Positions 1 to 5,347 of a stretch of DNA of 5,347 nucleotides are shown in pieces. The notes under the pieces are model-generated. The model worked only from the letters and a program-made list of their open reading frames with translations. It did no database searches and was not told the DNA's origin. The stretch comes from Candidatus Sumerlaeota bacterium (GTDB lineage: Bacteria; UBP6; UBA1177). A program made the position numbers and the translations under genes. Numbering within the stretch: the stretch's first letter is position 1; the number at the start of each line of letters is the position of its first letter. The stretch is from positions 1-5,347 of the forward strand of contig SLGQ01000009.1 in the NCBI GenBank assembly GCA_007136595.1. Direction: 5' to 3'.

Positions 1-285
1 AAAATTAATGTCAATTACCCTCTCTTGTCCTTTTTTATTTATTTTAATCTTAACAGGTTTCTTTTTGTAATAACACATTCTTGCTTCGTATGATTGGAGC
101 TTAATTTTGTTGGCAAATTCTTGAATTTTTTCAATTTCAGTGTCCCATACACTAATATCTATATCATTATCACCTTTAATCAACTTTCCATCTCTTACAA
201 GCCCAAGAAGCGTTCCGCTATCAATCCAATAATTTATTTCGTGTTTTTCAAATTGCTCTATTATGAATTTCAATTGTTCATCCAT
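1..285 (-). CDS. LicD/fukutin-like phosphotransferase, N-terminal part (cut by window edge)
   Basis: This reading frame is open for 95 codons and runs off the left edge, so only the N-terminus is present. Translation shows YWIDSGTLLGLVRDG (residues 19-33) followed by GDNDIDISVW (38-47). This is the nucleotidyltransferase-fold signature of the LicD/fukutin family: G24-T25 of the G-[ST] turn, the metal-binding pair D41 and D43, and D92 in VIDINF as a possible third carboxylate. LicD proteins transfer phosphocholine or similar phospho-alcohols from CDP-type donors to sugars; here the inferred donor is a CMP-activated phosphonate made by the upstream genes, and the acceptor a polysaccharide repeat unit. 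The ATG at 285 lies inside the end of the flippase gene (16 nt overlap) and has AAGAGGA five nt upstream, which decides the start. Family call is fairly firm; the substrate is inference. A general nucleotidyltransferase of the same fold is the alternative. Confidence 0.82.
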   Translation of the reverse strand, partial: MDEQLKFIIEQFEKHEINYWIDSGTLLGLVRDGKLIKGDNDIDISVWDTEIEKIQEFANKIKLQSYEARMCYYKKKPVKIKINKKGQERVIDINF

Positions 286-1748
286 TTTAATCCTCTTATT
301 TTAATATTTACTCTTTTGTAAAGTTCCTGTCCTGTTCTGCCAAGAACCTGTGGATATTTCATAACAACAACAGCCATTATTATTCCAGTAATTATTGTTG
401 TTGAAAATAAAATAATAAAATTGTTTTCTGATATAATTTTTAAAGATTCAACTGAAATAAAACTTATCAAAAAAACCACCACTCCAAGAATCAATCCGTT
501 TTTAAACGGAACTAATATATCAGATTTTTTCCCTTCTACAATTTTTATTCCAAAAAACACCATTAAAACATAGTTCACAACTACAGAAACATTTATAAAA
601 ACCGCCACACCAGCGAGTCCCCACAACTTTGAACCAATATAACTCCCTGACACAACAAAAAGTGAATATATCATTTTTCTCAGTGCACTGCCGTAAACAA
701 AACCTGTTGCCCTCACAAGACAGTCAGATGCTCTAACCGATGTTCTTAAAGCAAGGGGAATAAGTAAAATTTGTAGCGGTAAAATTGCTTCCATCCATTG
801 ATCACCAAGCAAAACAAGCACAATTTGCTTAGCTGTTACTATCATAAAAATAGAAACCGGAACAAGAATAACATTTACAAATTCAAGAGCATCAATATAG
901 GCTTTTCCAAGTCTTTTTTTTTCACTCTGAATTTGAGACATCCCTGGAAAAAGAACTTTATCAATAATATTGCCTAGATATCTTCCAGGCATTGACATAA
1001 GGTGAAATGTTTTCTCGTATATTCCAAGAGCATAAGTTCCAAGAAGTTTTCCTACAACAAAATAGTCGCCTCTTAGTGCAATGTTATTAAAAAGTCTTGA
1101 AAGAGTCAGTCCTCCGCCATAAGTCAGAACATTTTTTGCATCCGTTTTTGTAAAAATCGGTATTATTGAAAAGGGTTTTATATAAATCAAAATCATTACG
1201 CTAACAACAGCATAAATAATTGAATTTACCACAAGAGCCCAAACCCCAAATCCATTAAATGCCATAAATATTGCTACAGAATAACCGATAAAAATTGCAA
1301 TAATATCAGCAATAGTAATAAGATCAAAACGCATTTCCCGCTCTAGAATTGCTCTTGAAACAAGACCTATTTTTGTGATAAGTATATTAAATCCAAGAAC
1401 TTTAATAACAAGAACTGTTTCTTTTGCTTCAAAAAAATCGGCAATGAATGGAGATGCAAACCAATTTAAGGTTACAAAAATCATTCCCATTGTAACTGAG
1501 GCATAAAAACAGAAACTTGTGATCCCTTTTGTAAGATTTTTTGTCTGAATAATTGCCGGAGCAAAACCAATTTCAACGATCATTTCACCGAAACCAAGAA
1601 CCATCATTGCAACAGCAACATAACCGAACTCAGTTGGAGTAATAAGTCTTGCAAGGATGGCAATTGCCACTATTTGAAGGATAAATCTTGAAAAAATTGA
1701 GGCTAACTGCCAACTTCCAGCCTTTACGGTTTTATTAAAAAGACTCAA
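270..1748 (-). CDS. wzx: Wzx-type polysaccharide flippase (MOP superfamily, polysaccharide transporter family)
   Basis: A 492-residue integral membrane protein, the usual length for polysaccharide flippases of the MOP/MVF superfamily. Such proteins carry undecaprenyl-linked oligosaccharide units from the cytoplasmic to the periplasmic face of the inner membrane. Hydrophobic segments appear near residues 15-34, 41-60, 78-97, 112-130, 146-165, 169-188, 287-306, 320-337, 360-376, 378-400, 411-432 and 444-463, about 12-14 in all. The start GSWQLASIFSRFILQIV, then ILARLITPTEFGYVAVA (31-47) and RGDYFVVGKLLGTYALGIY (226-244), look like the WzxC-like (colanic acid/exopolysaccharide) branch. The start codon is TTG: the frame has a TGA (1754-1752) two codons upstream and a strong Shine-Dalgarno lies just before the TTG, so no other upstream start is possible; the next methionines (48, 49) would delete the first membrane segment. 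It follows the dehydrogenase after 9 nt and overlaps the LicD-like gene by 16 nt, tying glycan export to the phosphonate genes. Its exact glycan substrate cannot be read from sequence. Confidence 0.88.
   Translation of the reverse strand: MSLFNKTVKAGSWQLASIFSRFILQIVAIAILARLITPTEFGYVAVAMMVLGFGEMIVEIGFAPAIIQTKNLTKGITSFCFYASVTMGMIFVTLNWFASPFIADFFEAKETVLVIKVLGFNILITKIGLVSRAILEREMRFDLITIADIIAIFIGYSVAIFMAFNGFGVWALVVNSIIYAVVSVMILIYIKPFSIIPIFTKTDAKNVLTYGGGLTLSRLFNNIALRGDYFVVGKLLGTYALGIYEKTFHLMSMPGRYLGNIIDKVLFPGMSQIQSEKKRLGKAYIDALEFVNVILVPVSIFMIVTAKQIVLVLLGDQWMEAILPLQILLIPLALRTSVRASDCLVRATGFVYGSALRKMIYSLFVVSGSYIGSKLWGLAGVAVFINVSVVVNYVLMVFFGIKIVEGKKSDILVPFKNGLILGVVVFLISFISVESLKIISENNFIILFSTTIITGIIMAVVVMKYPQVLGRTGQELYKRVNIKIRGLKWMNN
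291..297 (-). promoter_or_regulatory. Ribosome binding site of the LicD-like gene
   Basis: AAGAGGA on the minus strand, five nt (TTAAA) before the ATG at 285. It lies within the last codons of the flippase gene and supports translation start inside the upstream gene. Confidence 0.65.
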
Positions 1749-1759
1749 TCCTCACCTTT
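1749..1759 (-). promoter_or_regulatory. Ribosome binding site fixing the TTG start of wzx
   Basis: AAAGGTGAGGA on the minus strand abuts the TTG codon at 1748-1746 and overlaps the stop codon (TAA, 1760-1758) of the dehydrogenase gene. The AAGG/AGGTGA core matches the 16S anti-Shine-Dalgarno. It compensates for the weak TTG start and supports that start call. Confidence 0.65.
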
Positions 1760-2834
1760 ATAATATTTTTTTCAGAACATTTAAGACAACTTCTTTATTA
1801 ACTTCCACAGGATTATTATCAGATCTTCCCGGAACAATTGAATTTTCAGCAATTTCAGGCAAAACTGCAGATTTCACACCATAAGATGAAAGACTTAATG
1901 AAAACCCAAAAATATTCATAATATCACTGAGGCTTTTATTAAATGAAAAAATATCGTTAACTTTAAACAGCTCAAAAAGTTCATTGAAAATGTTTTCTGT
2001 TTCAGAGTTACAGTTAATTTCAGCTATTTCCGAAAGTGTCAAAAAAACTGCAATTCCATGTGGAATGCCGAATTTTGCGGTAAGGGGATAAGAAATTGCA
2101 TGAGGTGCTGTAGTTTTTGATATGTTAATAGCTTTTCCGGCGAGATAGCTTCCAATTTGAAAACATTTAAGTTTTTCAGTTATGTCTATTGAATCAATAC
2201 CTTTCAAAATAAGAACTATTGCTTCTTTTGCATACTGTGATGATTGTTTTGTGCTGTTTTTTGACCAAAACGATTCAATAGCTTGTGAAAGAGCATCAAG
2301 AACTGTTGCGTTCCTAATCTTTTCGGGAAGATTAACAAGAAGTGTGTGGTCAAGGATTACAGATTCCGCCCTTATTGATTCATTTGCAACAGAATATTTT
2401 CTGCCATCTTTATATACAACTGCAAAATGGGTAGCTTCGCTTCCTGTTCCACAGGTTGTTGGAACAAATATCAGTTGTTTCAAGTTCTTAAAACCATACG
2501 GATTTGAAAGAATGTCATCAATTTTGTCAAGACAGTTTGAGAGAGCTATAGCTATTATTTTTGCAATGTCAATAACAGTTCCGCCACCCACTGCAACAAT
2601 ATGGGAGAAATCTTTTCCCTTAATATTATTATAAAGTTTTTGAACATCTTTAACAGGAAGAGCAGACCCTGAATAAGTTATATGACAAAAATTATTATCG
2701 TTAATAAGTGTCTGAACGATCATTTTGTTATCAGCAACCCCAAGATGCTCTTTGGGGAGAGTCACAAAAAGAACATCCGTATTTTTAATAAGGTCGGGAA
2801 GTACTGATAAGTTATAGAAAAGAGAACTATCCAT
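1758..2834 (-). CDS. Iron-type alcohol dehydrogenase, probable phosphonoacetaldehyde reductase
   Basis: A 358-residue group III (iron-containing) alcohol dehydrogenase. In order: an N-terminal Rossmann-like part with the NAD(P)-binding loop VGGGTVIDIAK (82-92), PTTCGTGSEAT (125-135), then the helical metal-binding half with DALSQAIES (180-188), TAPHAISYP (242-250) and GIPHG (256-260). The expected metal ligands are D180, H245 and H259; the fourth position, usually His four residues after the Asp, is Gln184. Within a phosphonate cluster and directly after phosphonopyruvate decarboxylase, the likely reaction is NAD(P)H reduction of phosphonoacetaldehyde to 2-hydroxyethylphosphonate, as in PhpC of phosphinothricin biosynthesis and related enzymes; the specific substrate is inferred from context. 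The ATG at 2834 overlaps the decarboxylase end by 8 nt (ATGGATAG). An in-frame TAA two codons upstream makes it the first possible start. I see no clear Shine-Dalgarno, so translation is probably coupled. Other alcohol or glycerol dehydrogenases of this superfamily are the alternative. Confidence 0.85.
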   Translation of the reverse strand: MDSSLFYNLSVLPDLIKNTDVLFVTLPKEHLGVADNKMIVQTLINDNNFCHITYSGSALPVKDVQKLYNNIKGKDFSHIVAVGGGTVIDIAKIIAIALSNCLDKIDDILSNPYGFKNLKQLIFVPTTCGTGSEATHFAVVYKDGRKYSVANESIRAESVILDHTLLVNLPEKIRNATVLDALSQAIESFWSKNSTKQSSQYAKEAIVLILKGIDSIDITEKLKCFQIGSYLAGKAINISKTTAPHAISYPLTAKFGIPHGIAVFLTLSEIAEINCNSETENIFNELFELFKVNDIFSFNKSLSDIMNIFGFSLSLSSYGVKSAVLPEIAENSIVPGRSDNNPVEVNKEVVLNVLKKIL

Positions 2835-3954
2835 TTTTTATGCAATTCATGAAGTTTATCTTGTTCTCAACGGGAGTTGATGTCGGTCTTCCGAGGTCTG
2901 GTCTTGATCCTTTTCTTGATTTTACTACAAGTATTTTTAATTCGTTGTTTTCTGTAAGTTTCGGAATGGCTTTTTCCACTTCTTCAATTGATGATGCAGA
3001 ACACACAAATTTATATCCGCAGTTTTCAGCAACCCCTTCAAAAGAAATGGCTGAAGATAAAGTTGGCTGACCACCGGTTGATTCATGTGCCTGATTATCA
3101 ATAATTATGTGGGTGATGTTTCGGTTCTGCCCATGTTTTCCAAGAGCGGCAAATGTTCCCATCTGCATCAGGGCTGCTCCATCTCCATCAATTATAAAAA
3201 CAGGGTTCCCATGATCTCCTGTTGCAACCCCAAGAGCAATTGAAGAAGCGCAGCCCATTGACCCTACGGTATAAAAATCGGTATCGTGAACCATATTCAA
3301 TCTTTTTCTTATCTCAAAAAGCTCTCTGCTGGTTTTTCCTGTTGTTGAAATGAAAAGAGCCTTCGGGGGAGCAGCAACAACTATCTTTTCAAGAATTTCT
3401 TCTCTTAGAGGAAGCAGGTTCCCTGCTTTTCTCTTTTCAACGCAAGGCTCTGAAAACATTCCGCTTTTAAGAATTATTGCAAAAGGACAGCTGTTTGCTT
3501 TAGAATAGTTTAAAGCACTGTTTATCTGATTCTGCCAATTCTCAAAATCAAGTTCACAGCTCTCTATTTCAAGGACTTTAAGCATATCTTTTGTAATTCT
3601 TCCCATCATTTTATGTTGAGGTTCATCCTTTTTTCCAGGCTCTCCACGCCAACCTATTATCATAAGCATCGGAATTGAATAGACATCTTTTGATGCAAGC
3701 GAAGTGTGTGGGTTTACTGTTTTTCCGAAACCTGAGTTCTGCATATAAACTACCGGAACTTTTCCTGTCGCAAGATGATAACCACAAGCTATGCCAACCG
3801 CTTCGCATTCATTTGACGCTGACAAATGCTTGAATTTATTGCCATCTAAATTCAAATAAGTTGTAAGACCCTTAAAGGTTGAATCAGGCACACCAGAGAA
3901 AAAATCACTACCTTTTTCAATAAGAAAAGAAACAAAACATTCGGGATTTATCAT
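2827..3954 (-). CDS. ppd: Phosphonopyruvate decarboxylase
   Basis: A 375-residue thiamine diphosphate-dependent decarboxylase that converts phosphonopyruvate to phosphonoacetaldehyde and CO2, the irreversible step that pulls the unfavourable PEP mutase reaction forward. The N-terminal pyrimidine-binding domain carries SNECEAVGIACGYH (47-60) with the probable catalytic Glu49. RGEPGKKDEPQH (103-114) is a hallmark of this enzyme group. The C-terminal pyrophosphate-binding domain has GDGAALMQMG (257-266) and the metal-ligand Asn287 in IDNQ, followed by HESTGGQPT (290-298), typical of phosphonopyruvate and sulfopyruvate decarboxylases. About 375-380 residues is the normal length, with both domains in one chain. 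The ATG at 3954 overlaps the PEP mutase stop in an ATGA (4 nt); no strong Shine-Dalgarno is visible, suggesting translational coupling. Gene order mutase-decarboxylase is the classical phosphonate arrangement (aepX-aepY in Bacteroides nomenclature). Sulfopyruvate decarboxylase is the nearest alternative, made unlikely by the neighbour. Confidence 0.94.
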   Translation of the reverse strand: MINPECFVSFLIEKGSDFFSGVPDSTFKGLTTYLNLDGNKFKHLSASNECEAVGIACGYHLATGKVPVVYMQNSGFGKTVNPHTSLASKDVYSIPMLMIIGWRGEPGKKDEPQHKMMGRITKDMLKVLEIESCELDFENWQNQINSALNYSKANSCPFAIILKSGMFSEPCVEKRKAGNLLPLREEILEKIVVAAPPKALFISTTGKTSRELFEIRKRLNMVHDTDFYTVGSMGCASSIALGVATGDHGNPVFIIDGDGAALMQMGTFAALGKHGQNRNITHIIIDNQAHESTGGQPTLSSAISFEGVAENCGYKFVCSASSIEEVEKAIPKLTENNELKILVVKSRKGSRPDLGRPTSTPVENKINFMNCIKNG

Positions 3955-5255
3955 TTTTTGTGCTCAGGAATAAGGGTTAGAATCTCCTTTATAGGCATAC
4001 ATTCTTTATCCGCTTCAAAAGCTCTTTCATTTTGAAGAATTGTTTCAGCAGTTTTTATCATTGCCGGATATGCACTTCTTAAAAGTTGATTGGCGTAAAT
4101 AACAATTCGTACACCTGCTTCTTTCAGTTCTGTTTCAGTGATTGAGTTGTAAGTTGAAGGAACTGCAACAAGCGGAACTTTTACATCAAACTCGTTGTAT
4201 CTTGCACAAAATTCGAGTATTTCAGCAGGTGTTCTTTCTTTGCTGTGGATCATTATCCCATCTGCTCCGGCTGAAATATATGCCATTGCTCTTTCTATTG
4301 CATCATCCATACCCGCATTTAGAATAAGCGACTCTATCCTTGCAATAACCATGAAATTCTGGGTCACTTGTGCTTTTTTACCTGATCTTATTTTATCACA
4401 GAAATTTTCAATATCATCCTGAACCTGCTCAACATCTGTTCCGAAAAGAGAATTTTTTTTAAGCCCGATTTTATCTTCAATGATTACTGCTGAAACCCCT
4501 TCTCTTTCAAGTGTGCGTACCATATAGACAAAATGTTCTGTCAATCCGCCTGAGTCGCCGTCAAAAATTATCGGCTTAGTTGTAACTTCAAGAATATCTG
4601 AAATGGTGTTTAACCTTGAAGTAAGATCAACACAGCCAATATCAGGTTTACCCTTTGCTGTTGAATCTGTAAGACTGCTTAACCACATTGCATCAAATTC
4701 ATTAATAACATTGTTTTTCTTAATTTTTGTATTTTCAACAATAAGTCCAGTAAGTCCGTTATGTGCTTCCATAACCCTTACAATTTCCTTTGACTCAAGA
4801 AGTCTTCTAAGCATATTCAGACGAATTCCAGGAGTAGTTCCCATTTCTCTTATCCAGATATTAAGTTCTGTCGAAGAAACTCCGGGGGTATAAGTCGGCT
4901 CAATTAACTCTCCTCCCCATTTTGCAAGAGCATCAATAACCTTTTGACGGACTTCTTTCTGAACACCTGTTTTCCAGTCATCACCATGAACAACAAAATC
5001 AGGTTTGTATTTTTCAAGATTCGGCACATAGTCAAGTGTTTCCTGAGGAACAACTTCAGCAACTCCTTTTATGTTTTCGATCACTTTTTTTCTCTGATCA
5101 AATGTCATGTAAGGAAGTCTTTTATAACTTGCAATAGCTTTGTCAGTAAGAAGACCAATTATTACATCTCCATATTTTCTTGCTTCTTCAATTATGTTTA
5201 AATGTCCAGGATGAATCAGGTCGGCACTCATTGCCACATACACTTTTTTGCTCAT
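3951..5255 (-). CDS. pepM: Phosphoenolpyruvate mutase with N-terminal cytidylyltransferase domain
   Basis: A 434-residue two-domain protein. Residues 1-~135 form a cytidylyltransferase of the TagD/GCT type: HPGH (15-18, the HxGH CTP-binding motif), HGDDW (90-94) and TPGVSST (123-129, the counterpart of RTEGISTT). Residues ~142-430 form a PEP mutase of the isocitrate lyase superfamily. The signature EDKIGLKKNSLFG (260-272) supplies the active-site lid with K266, N268 and S269. D232 and D234 in FDGDSGG, R306 in IARIES, H337 in IHSKE and probably D205 match the residues known in the Mytilus enzyme. The mutase rearranges phosphoenolpyruvate to phosphonopyruvate, forming the C-P bond; the front domain would attach CMP to a later phosphonate, inferred to be 2-HEP. 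Both activities are cytoplasmic. It is the first gene of the visible operon, with GAGGAGT ten nt before the ATG at 5255. The same fusion is known in AepX-like proteins of glycan loci. All catalytic residues I can align look intact. Confidence 0.94.
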   Translation of the reverse strand: MSKKVYVAMSADLIHPGHLNIIEEARKYGDVIIGLLTDKAIASYKRLPYMTFDQRKKVIENIKGVAEVVPQETLDYVPNLEKYKPDFVVHGDDWKTGVQKEVRQKVIDALAKWGGELIEPTYTPGVSSTELNIWIREMGTTPGIRLNMLRRLLESKEIVRVMEAHNGLTGLIVENTKIKKNNVINEFDAMWLSSLTDSTAKGKPDIGCVDLTSRLNTISDILEVTTKPIIFDGDSGGLTEHFVYMVRTLEREGVSAVIIEDKIGLKKNSLFGTDVEQVQDDIENFCDKIRSGKKAQVTQNFMVIARIESLILNAGMDDAIERAMAYISAGADGIMIHSKERTPAEILEFCARYNEFDVKVPLVAVPSTYNSITETELKEAGVRIVIYANQLLRSAYPAMIKTAETILQNERAFEADKECMPIKEILTLIPEHKK

Positions 5256-5265
5256 TTTAATTTTT

Positions 5266-5272
5266 ACTCCTC
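5266..5272 (-). promoter_or_regulatory. Ribosome binding site of pepM
   Basis: GAGGAGT on the minus strand, separated from the ATG at 5255 by ten nt (AAAAATTAAA). The spacing is slightly long but the match to the Shine-Dalgarno consensus is good, and it supports the chosen start. Confidence 0.6.
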
Positions 5273-5303
5273 AACTGCTATTTTTGAAGTTTTAACAAAG
5301 AAA

Positions 5304-5347
5304 TCATTCTATGTAACGAATTTTTTGATTATAAACAAGATCAAATG
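5304..5347 (-). other. Upstream edge: possible tail of a preceding minus-strand gene or a promoter region
   Basis: This is the right edge of the only gene-free stretch. One minus-strand frame is open from the edge to a TGA at 5306-5304 and reads FDLVYNQKIRYIE, a mixed-polarity peptide that could be the end of an upstream gene about 48 nt before pepM. Another frame is also open for 12 codons, so chance is possible. A TATAAT hexamer (5333-5328, minus strand) could be a -10 element, but its -35 position would lie outside the window. No hairpin terminator is visible between here and pepM. Confidence 0.25.

Noticed and set aside
94..321. 75-codon plus-strand frame near the left edge
   Set aside because: It is antisense to the LicD-like N-terminus and the wzx end; its Phe/Ile/Tyr-rich translation reflects A+T-rich sequence and no ribosome site precedes it.
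2182..2634. 150-codon open frame on the plus strand
   Set aside because: It lies antisense to the dehydrogenase gene, whose motifs are clear; the translation shows no family resemblance and is a shadow of the coding strand.
3623..3808. 61-codon minus-strand frame within the decarboxylase
   Set aside because: It is an alternate frame of a gene with intact conserved motifs across the same region, so it is not a frameshift remnant.
2827..3954. Sulfopyruvate decarboxylase (coenzyme M synthesis)
   Set aside because: The family motifs overlap, but the neighbouring PEP mutase and the absence of sulfolactate genes make phosphonopyruvate the expected substrate.
4603..4893. 96-codon plus-strand frame and other plus-strand frames at 4142-4422 and 4944-5201
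   Set aside because: All are antisense to the well-conserved mutase fusion and have no recognisable domain.
3951..5255. Isocitrate lyase, methylisocitrate lyase or phosphonopyruvate hydrolase as the identity of the C-terminal domain
   Set aside because: The EDK-x5-NS signature and the adjacent decarboxylase fit PEP mutase; lyases have a catalytic Cys motif (KKCGH-like) that is absent here.
5328..5333. TATAAT hexamer on the minus strand as a firm promoter
   Set aside because: A single hexamer in A+T-rich DNA is expected by chance, and the matching -35 region would be outside the window; kept only as a possibility in the edge feature.
5345..5347. ATG at the right edge as the start of a divergent plus-strand gene
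   Set aside because: Only the three bases are visible and no clear Shine-Dalgarno precedes it.

Overview
The window is A+T-rich (roughly two-thirds A+T by eye) and every gene I can support lies on the minus strand, so transcription runs from about 5255 down to 1. The layout is a compact operon segment of five genes: a cytidylyltransferase-PEP mutase fusion (3951-5255), phosphonopyruvate decarboxylase (2827-3954), an iron-type alcohol dehydrogenase resembling phosphonoacetaldehyde reductases (1758-2834), a Wzx-type polysaccharide flippase (270-1748), and the first 95 codons of a LicD/fukutin-like phosphotransferase (1-285, continuing past the left edge). Four junctions have 4, 8 and 16 nt overlaps or a 9 nt gap. 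The only non-coding stretch is the ~90 nt upstream of the first gene.

Together the first three genes encode a short phosphonate route: phosphoenolpyruvate to phosphonopyruvate, to phosphonoacetaldehyde, to 2-hydroxyethylphosphonate (2-HEP). The N-terminal domain of the first protein looks like glycerol-3-phosphate cytidylyltransferase and would charge the phosphonate with CMP. The LicD-like protein is of the type that moves phospho-alcohol groups from CDP-type donors onto sugars, and the flippase moves lipid-linked glycan units across the inner membrane. The simplest reading is a cassette that decorates a cell-surface polysaccharide (capsule, O-antigen or exopolysaccharide) with a phosphonate head group. 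The dehydrogenase in the place where an aminotransferase often sits suggests 2-HEP rather than 2-aminoethylphosphonate.

The organism cannot be fixed from this window. A Wzx-dependent glycan locus, low G+C and clear Shine-Dalgarno sequences at three of five genes suggest a low-GC, probably Gram-negative bacterium; the good Shine-Dalgarno sites argue mildly against Bacteroidota, where such fusions are also known. No RNA genes, CRISPR arrays, insertion sequences or notable repeats were seen.
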